Assembly: GCA_029237695.1 (NCBI GenBank)
Contig: CM055278.1
Coordinates: 79,133,817 to 79,197,816, forward strand
Direction: 5' to 3'
Source: Conchocele bisecta
Taxonomy: Eukaryota; Mollusca; Bivalvia; Lucinida; Thyasiridae
DNA length: 64,000 nt
The number at the start of each line of letters is the position of its first letter. The first letter of the stretch is position 1. Below, one piece after another: positions 58,906 through 64,000 of the stretch. The notes beneath the pieces are model-generated. The model was not told where the DNA came from. It saw nothing but the letters and a program-made list of their open reading frames with translations, and did not search any database. Made by a program: the position numbers and the translations under genes.

Positions 58906-59789
58906 TGGGTTGCAAATTTAGAGTTCCGGCAATAACATTAAACTGACTGCTCCCATTACAATACATTGATGTATATTGAGGTATATTGATAGGGTGATAT
59001 ATGAACAACACATTGGCATTGGCTACATCTGATCTATTTGATAACTAAAACGCAAGTGTTGGAATCGGAGGGGCCTGTGTTACATGCTAACGCAACTGTC
59101 ACGGGTTCTATAAAGTCCATAAGAACCGTCATATACTTAGACGGTTCGTCCCATATACTTGAGTCGACCTAATGAAGTAAAACTGGTAGTGCCGAATTGT
59201 CTTATGGTGTGGCGAGTTGTCTTTCGGCGACTTGTCATGCTGGTACCCGCTTCACGACCGATAATAATGCATCATAGGGCGGCCCTCATAGAGAAACAAG
59301 TCCGCCCTACTGATTCACAAATTATGACATTTATGTTTCTATTTTATTGTAATTTACGACCATTGTGTGACACTTGTGCAGCAAGATGAGTTTCTCTATA
59401 GCCACAGTCAAGTTTACATCCGAGAAAACCTGTTTTGTTGGACTGACATCGTCTATTTCGAAGACTACACCGAAAAATGTATGATTGTATCAAATTAAAA
59501 TTTGTTATTAACAACAACAACAACAACAACAGTAACAAACATACAATTATGTCAAACCTTGTTTACTATTTATACCTTAGGAACTTCTCTGGCTCATTCA
59601 GTGCCACTATTTATAACTGATGAAAGTGGGGTGGTGGTGTAATTGCTTTGACTCCTCAGCAAATGGTGTTAATTCACTAAAACAAGAAACTGACGGCAAA
59701 GCTGTCTTCAATATTTGGGAGCGACTGCAGAATTGGTCCTCCACTTGGTTGACAACACTAACCCTAACCTTACCTTGGTATATCCCTGT
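58906..59789. other. non-coding stretch with (CAA)n
   Basis: An ACAACAACAACAACAACAAC run lies at about 59508-59531. No gene recognised. Confidence 0.4.
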
Positions 59790-61095
59790 AGCCGATTTCA
59801 TCAAAATTGCAAAGTATACTGTCATTTCGGCTAATTCTGTGCATCGGCTAATGTGCAATTCACGTCAAATTTAGCCTGCGTACGTCATAATAAAAGATTT
59901 TGAAATAAACAAGCTGATTAATTGCTACACTGTGGCACAATTTTATCACATTCTGAAAGTTTGGTTGTGGTAGGGACGGGGTGTGGCTCCCTGTCGGGAA
60001 TGTACTTCGCGTTGTTGTTTAAGTTGGTATCCGCTATTTATCCCTACCCTAGGCACGTGATCGTTCCCAGGTTCTGATTTTGGGATGTATAGTCGGGATT
60101 GGGGATGTTGTGGTCTATTGTGAAGGGTGGCTGGAGTGGGACTGGGGGACTGTACTGTGACTGAATGGGACTGAGAAAAGTATAGGTGACTCTCGGACGT
60201 AATTGCAACTATCAGTCAGGATTGTCTCAGGTATGGGGCAATCCGGCTTGATTTATTTACGCCAGAGGGCCAGAGTATTTAGAACAGAAAAGCAAATCAA
60301 TTATATTTCAACATTTTATCATTTGTACTGTTTCACAGGAGTATTTATTAACAGGAACTAATAGAAAAGAATACTTTCTGTGATAGTGAATTTAACTCAG
60401 TATCGGGTGGATTTAGCTAATTATATCCCACATGACTGGCAGTGTATTTGAATCTTCCCCCATTCTGGCAGAGTTGATCTGCACTGAATAGGAGCTTTAA
60501 AGTAACCTCATATTTTAGTGGACTTAAACACCCTGGAGGTGTTTGGAACCTTCCCCAATTCTAGCAGAGTTGATCTGCCAATGAGTAACGAAAATCGAGA
60601 GCTTTTATACCCGCACACAGTATTAACCCCGAATGACCTCTGTCGCCGAAATTGGCTGGGACGAACCGTTTCATTGGTAAGTCACAGACAATTTCATCCA
60701 ATCAGATTCATTCAAGTCCGGATCTCCGAATTGTCAATACTGTGTTTATTTGGCTTGTAAAAGCACATGTTTACAATAGAGAACGGTGTTTAAACCTTAT
60801 AAAATGGCAATGTCATCGATAAATATCGATGGATTTACAGAATACAGACTTTAATGCTTCTGCCAACACCAAAAATAGCAGAAACAGGTAATTATTTAGT
60901 GAGAATTTGTATTGGCTAAATCCCGACTTTGTTCCCGAATTAGTTCGGACCCGACAAAAAGTGAATTCTACCACAGGTAAAAAGTTATTCCGAATATAGT
61001 CAAAATATGTAAAATCCTCAGACCCTGCTGATGGAATATAGCTGTCTTCTTTACTAAATTAACTGTTAAGCGAAGAAACTAACCTGTCATGATGT
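59790..61095 (-). repeat. reversed, incomplete relative of element E
   Basis: 59790-59950 matches the complement of 26150-26290 (CATTTCGGCTAATTCTG, CATCGGCTAATGTGC). 60975-61095 matches the complement of 25590-25710 (CTCAGACCCTGCTGATGGAA). About 1 kb of unrelated sequence lies between, with a direct repeat of TCTAGCAGAGTTGATCTGC (60470 and 60562). The TIRs of element E were not found here. Confidence 0.65.
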
Positions 61096-61109
61096 CACTG
61101 AATAGTTCT

Positions 61110-61215
61110 GCTGGTCCCCGGTCGTTTCACCCCGATTACCCGTTTGCCCCGCGGGTCGATTCGCCCCGGTGACCTGTTCACCCGCAGGTCGGTTCGCCTC
61201 GGGTTGTTTCACCCC
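61110..61215. repeat. GGTCGTTTCACCCCG short repeats
   Basis: About six variants of a 15-17 bp motif (GGTCGTTTCACCCC, GGGTCGATTCGCCCC, CAGGTCGGTTCGCCTC) in tandem, just before the 21-bp satellite. Confidence 0.7.
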
Positions 61216-61221
61216 ACTCAT

Positions 61222-62396
61222 AATCTAAGTAGAGGGAGCGATATGTGATGTAGATGGAGCGATATGTGATGTAGAGGGAGCGATATGTGATGTAGATGTA
61301 GCGATATGTGATGTAGAGGGAGCGATATGTGATGTAGATGGAGCGATATGTGATGTAGATGGAGCGATATGTGATGTAGATGGAGCGATATGTGATGTAG
61401 AGGGAGTGATATGTGATGTAGATGGAGCGATATGTGATGTAGATGGAGCGATATGTGATGTAGAGGGAGCGATATGTGATGTAGAGGGAGCGATAGGTGA
61501 TGTAGATGGAGCGATATGTGATGTAGATGGAGCGAAGATGGAGCGATATGTGATGTAGATGGAGCAATATGTGATGTAGATGGAGCGATATGTGATGTAG
61601 ATGGAGCGATAGTGATGAGAGGAGCGTATATGATGTAGAGGGAGTGATAGGTGATGTAGATGGAGCGATATGTGATGTAGATGGAGCGAAGATGGAGCGA
61701 TATGTGATGTAGATGGAGCGATATGTGATGTAGAGGGAGCGATATGTGATGTAGATGGAGCGATATGTGATGTAGATGGAGCGATATGTGATGAGCGATA
61801 TGTGATGTAGATGGAGCGATATGTGATGTAGAGGGAGCGATATGTGATGTAGATGGAGCGATATGTGATGTAGAGGGAGCGATATGTGATGTCGATGGAG
61901 CGATATGTGATGTAGAGGGAGCGATATGTGATGTAGAGGAGCGATAAGTGATGGTAGTAGGGAGCGATATGTGATGTAGATGAGCGATATGTGATGTAGA
62001 GGGAGCGATATTGTGATGTAGATGGAGCGGATATGTGTGATGTAGATGGAGCATATGATGTAGATGAACGATAGTGAGTGATGTATGGCGATATGTGATG
62101 TAGAGGGAGCGATATGTGATGTAGAGGGAGCGATATGTGATGTAGATGGAGCGAGATATGTGATGTAGAGGGAGCGATATGTGATGTAGATGGAGCGATA
62201 TGTGATGTAGATGGAGCGATATGTGATGTAGATGGGAGCGATATGTAGTAGGGAGCATATGTGATGGGTAGAGGGAGCGATATGTGATGTAGAGGGAGCG
62301 ATATGTGATGTAGATGGAGCGATATGTGATGTAGAGGGAGCGATATGTGATGTAGTGGGAGCGATATGTGATGTAGAGGGAGCGATATGTGATACA
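61222..62396 (-). repeat. 21-bp satellite, more than 50 copies
   Basis: The unit is GCGATATGTGATGTAGATGGA with a frequent AGAGGGA variant. Because 21 is a multiple of three, minus-strand frames stay open for nearly 400 codons (YITYRSI-type heptads) but have no independent coding evidence. Scattered indels between 61600 and 62270 break phase. Confidence 0.95.
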
Positions 62397-62557
62397 CAAA
62401 GTTAATGTTGAAATAAATTAAATAATAATGTCTGTCACGTTAGCCACCGTTTCATATAGAAAGATATGTAGACAACATATCCCTATATGAAACAGCATTA
62501 CCAACTGGCACCACGAGGAGGTGTGACAGTTAGATTTCACGCAAAACAATGCATATT

Positions 62558-62900
62558 TCAGACAATAATTATAATGTGCTTTGTTTTGTGTGCCAGCCAA
62601 AAATATGGCTTTGAAAAGGGCCGTTTGTTTTCTTCTTTACCGTGTTCTATGTCGTCGTGATGGCTGGTTGATCTCACTCTGTAGAAATGGGTGCATCGCC
62701 GCAGGAAGGATGACGTAGAGATCTCGTTCGCGAGGTAGGCGTTCCATGCTTTGCTAATACCCTCCTCCAGCTTGGCTGAGGTCGACCCGACATCTCGCCC
62801 CACATCCTCGGCGGTGATGCGCATGTCCACCTGATTCAATCCACACCTCTTGCACGTGAAGGCTATGGTACTCCTATCCTAGCGGGCGCGACGGTACTCC
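62558..62900 (-). pseudogene. unrecognised coding fragment
   Basis: On the minus strand, about 110 codons include CKRCGLNQVDMRI, KLEEGISKAW, NAYLANEIS and SSFLRRCTHFY. The composition and amphipathic pattern look protein-like. An in-frame TAG near 62882 and a pyrimidine-rich AG (TTTCAATTTAATTCAG, about 62913-62928) just upstream suggest a decayed exon or retroelement piece. Spacing of Cys pairs could bind metal. I do not recognise the family. Confidence 0.4.
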
Positions 62901-62941
62901 GACACCTGAATTAAATTGAAATCAAACAATCAAATAATTCA

Positions 62942-63909
62942 TTTATTAGCTCGCCTGCACGAAGTGCAGAAGAGCTTATGTCATACCCCCGGCGTCATCG
63001 GCGTCAGCGTCATCCACAAACTTAACGTTGGGTAAATGTCTTATAACTTCTGTTTCCTTTCACGGAACACCTTGTTATTTCATACATGCATTCCTCAGAT
63101 GACCCTCTATCATGCTGTAGCAAATCCATGACCCACCACCCAGCTCTTACCCCAAGGTCAAGGTCACAAACTTGGCACATTCATAAACTTAACGTTGGGT
63201 AAATGTCTTATAACTTCTGTTTCCTTTCATGAAACACCTTGTTATTTCATACATGCATTCCTCAGAGGACCCTCTATCATGCTGTAGCAAATCCATGACC
63301 CACCACCTAGCCCTTACCCCAAGGTCAAGGTCACAAACTTGTCACATTCATAAACTTAACGTTGGGTAAATGTCTTATAACTTCTGTTTCCTTTCATGGA
63401 ACACCTTGTTATTTCATACATGCATTCCTCAGATGACCCTCTATCATGCTATAGCAAATCCATGACCCACCACCTAGCCCTTACCATAAGGTCACAAACT
63501 TAGCACATTCATAAACTTAACGTTGGGTAAATGTCTTATAACTTCTGTTTCCTTTCATGGAACACCTTGTTATTTCATACATGCATTCCTCAGATGACCC
63601 TCTATCATACTGTAGCAAATTCATGACCCACCACCCAGCCCTTACCCCAAGGTCAAGGTCACAAACTTGGCACATTCATAAACTTAACATTGTGTAAATG
63701 TCTTATAACTTCTGTTTCCTTTCATGGAACACCTTGTTATTTCATACGTGCATTCCTCAGATGACCCTCTATCATGCTGTAGTAAATCCATGACCCACCA
63801 TCCAGCCCTTACCTCAAGGTTAAGGTCACAAACTTGGCACATTCATAAACTTAACGTTGGGGTAAATGTCTTATAACTTTTGTTTCCTTTCATGGAACAC
63901 CTTGTTATT
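62942..63909 (-). mobile_element. tandem-repeat element A, copy 3 (cut at its 5' side)
   Basis: Read on the minus strand it is the 3' half of element A. The terminal hairpin (AGCTCTTCTGCACTTCGTGC, then AGGCGAGCTAAT) is at 62947-62977, preceded by GCCGGGGG, and there are about six units at a period of 162-167 bp. It is broken at 63909 by another element. Confidence 0.85.
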
Positions 63910-64000
63910 ATGCCCCCGCCACCGAATGGTGAGGGGGGCATATAGTGTTACCGGCGTCCGTACGTACATACATACGTACGTACGTACGTACGTCCCGAAA
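63910..64000 (+). mobile_element. element D, 5' end only
   Basis: TATGCCCCCGCCACCGAATGG starts a hairpin (ATGCCCCC with GGGGGCAT), followed by ATAGTGTTACCGGCGTCCG and a (CGTA)n run. The rest lies beyond the window. This end type is, to my knowledge, common in molluscs. Confidence 0.6.

Noticed and set aside
61178..62399. Frames of 390 and 393 codons on the minus strand
   Set aside because: They follow entirely from the 21-bp satellite; two overlapping frames are open at once and there is no motif.

Overview
The window looks like intergenic, repeat-dense DNA from a marine invertebrate, most likely a mollusc and probably a bivalve. The reasons are eukaryotic transposon classes throughout (DIRS, hAT, mariner, Tc1, long-TIR elements), tRNA-derived SINEs, and tandem-repeat elements whose ends (AACAAGAG plus hairpin, and hairpin plus GAGCTAAAAA) I associate with bivalve genomes. 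This placement is inference. I find no convincing intact host gene. Nearly every protein signal belongs to a mobile element, and most are broken. Layout: 1-8129 holds small foldback elements, a tandem satellite (1812-2257 and 6202-6990) and, inserted in it, a 3.9 kb TIR transposon (2258-6201) with a decayed zinc-binding protein gene. 8135-14734 is a degraded DIRS-type tyrosine-recombinase retroelement on the minus strand, with unequal inverted ends, an internal complementary region and RT/RNase H remnants. 14740-18247 is MITEs, a SINE and non-coding DNA. 18248-24890 is a nested stack: a tandem-repeat element, then a hAT with an exact 8-bp target duplication that has swallowed a second tandem-repeat element, itself split by a third element. 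24955-36636 is a succession of MITEs, palindromes, a triplicated tRNA-like unit inside a poly-G TIR element, a 40-bp minisatellite and a 1.4 kb TIR element. 36832-38455 is a mariner with a 355-bp internal duplication of its catalytic end. 40342-45520 is a large AT-rich region bounded by inverted repeats and lined with subterminal GGCGGCCATCTT motifs. 50735-56240 is a CATCC-rich minisatellite interrupted by a 4.5 kb element with 1.5-1.7 kb inverted arms, each carrying a small two-finger zinc protein, and a unique core gene. 56765-64000 holds a SINE dimer, a Tc1 remnant, a 21-bp satellite of more than 50 copies, a coding fragment of unknown origin and a third tandem-repeat element cut by yet another element at the window edge. 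The best candidates for something undescribed are the 51504-56013 palindromic element (Polinton-like AG...CT termini and 5-bp duplication, but far too small and with unfamiliar genes), the 2258-6201 element, and the DIRS copy, where the target core, both ends and the circle junction can all be read directly.
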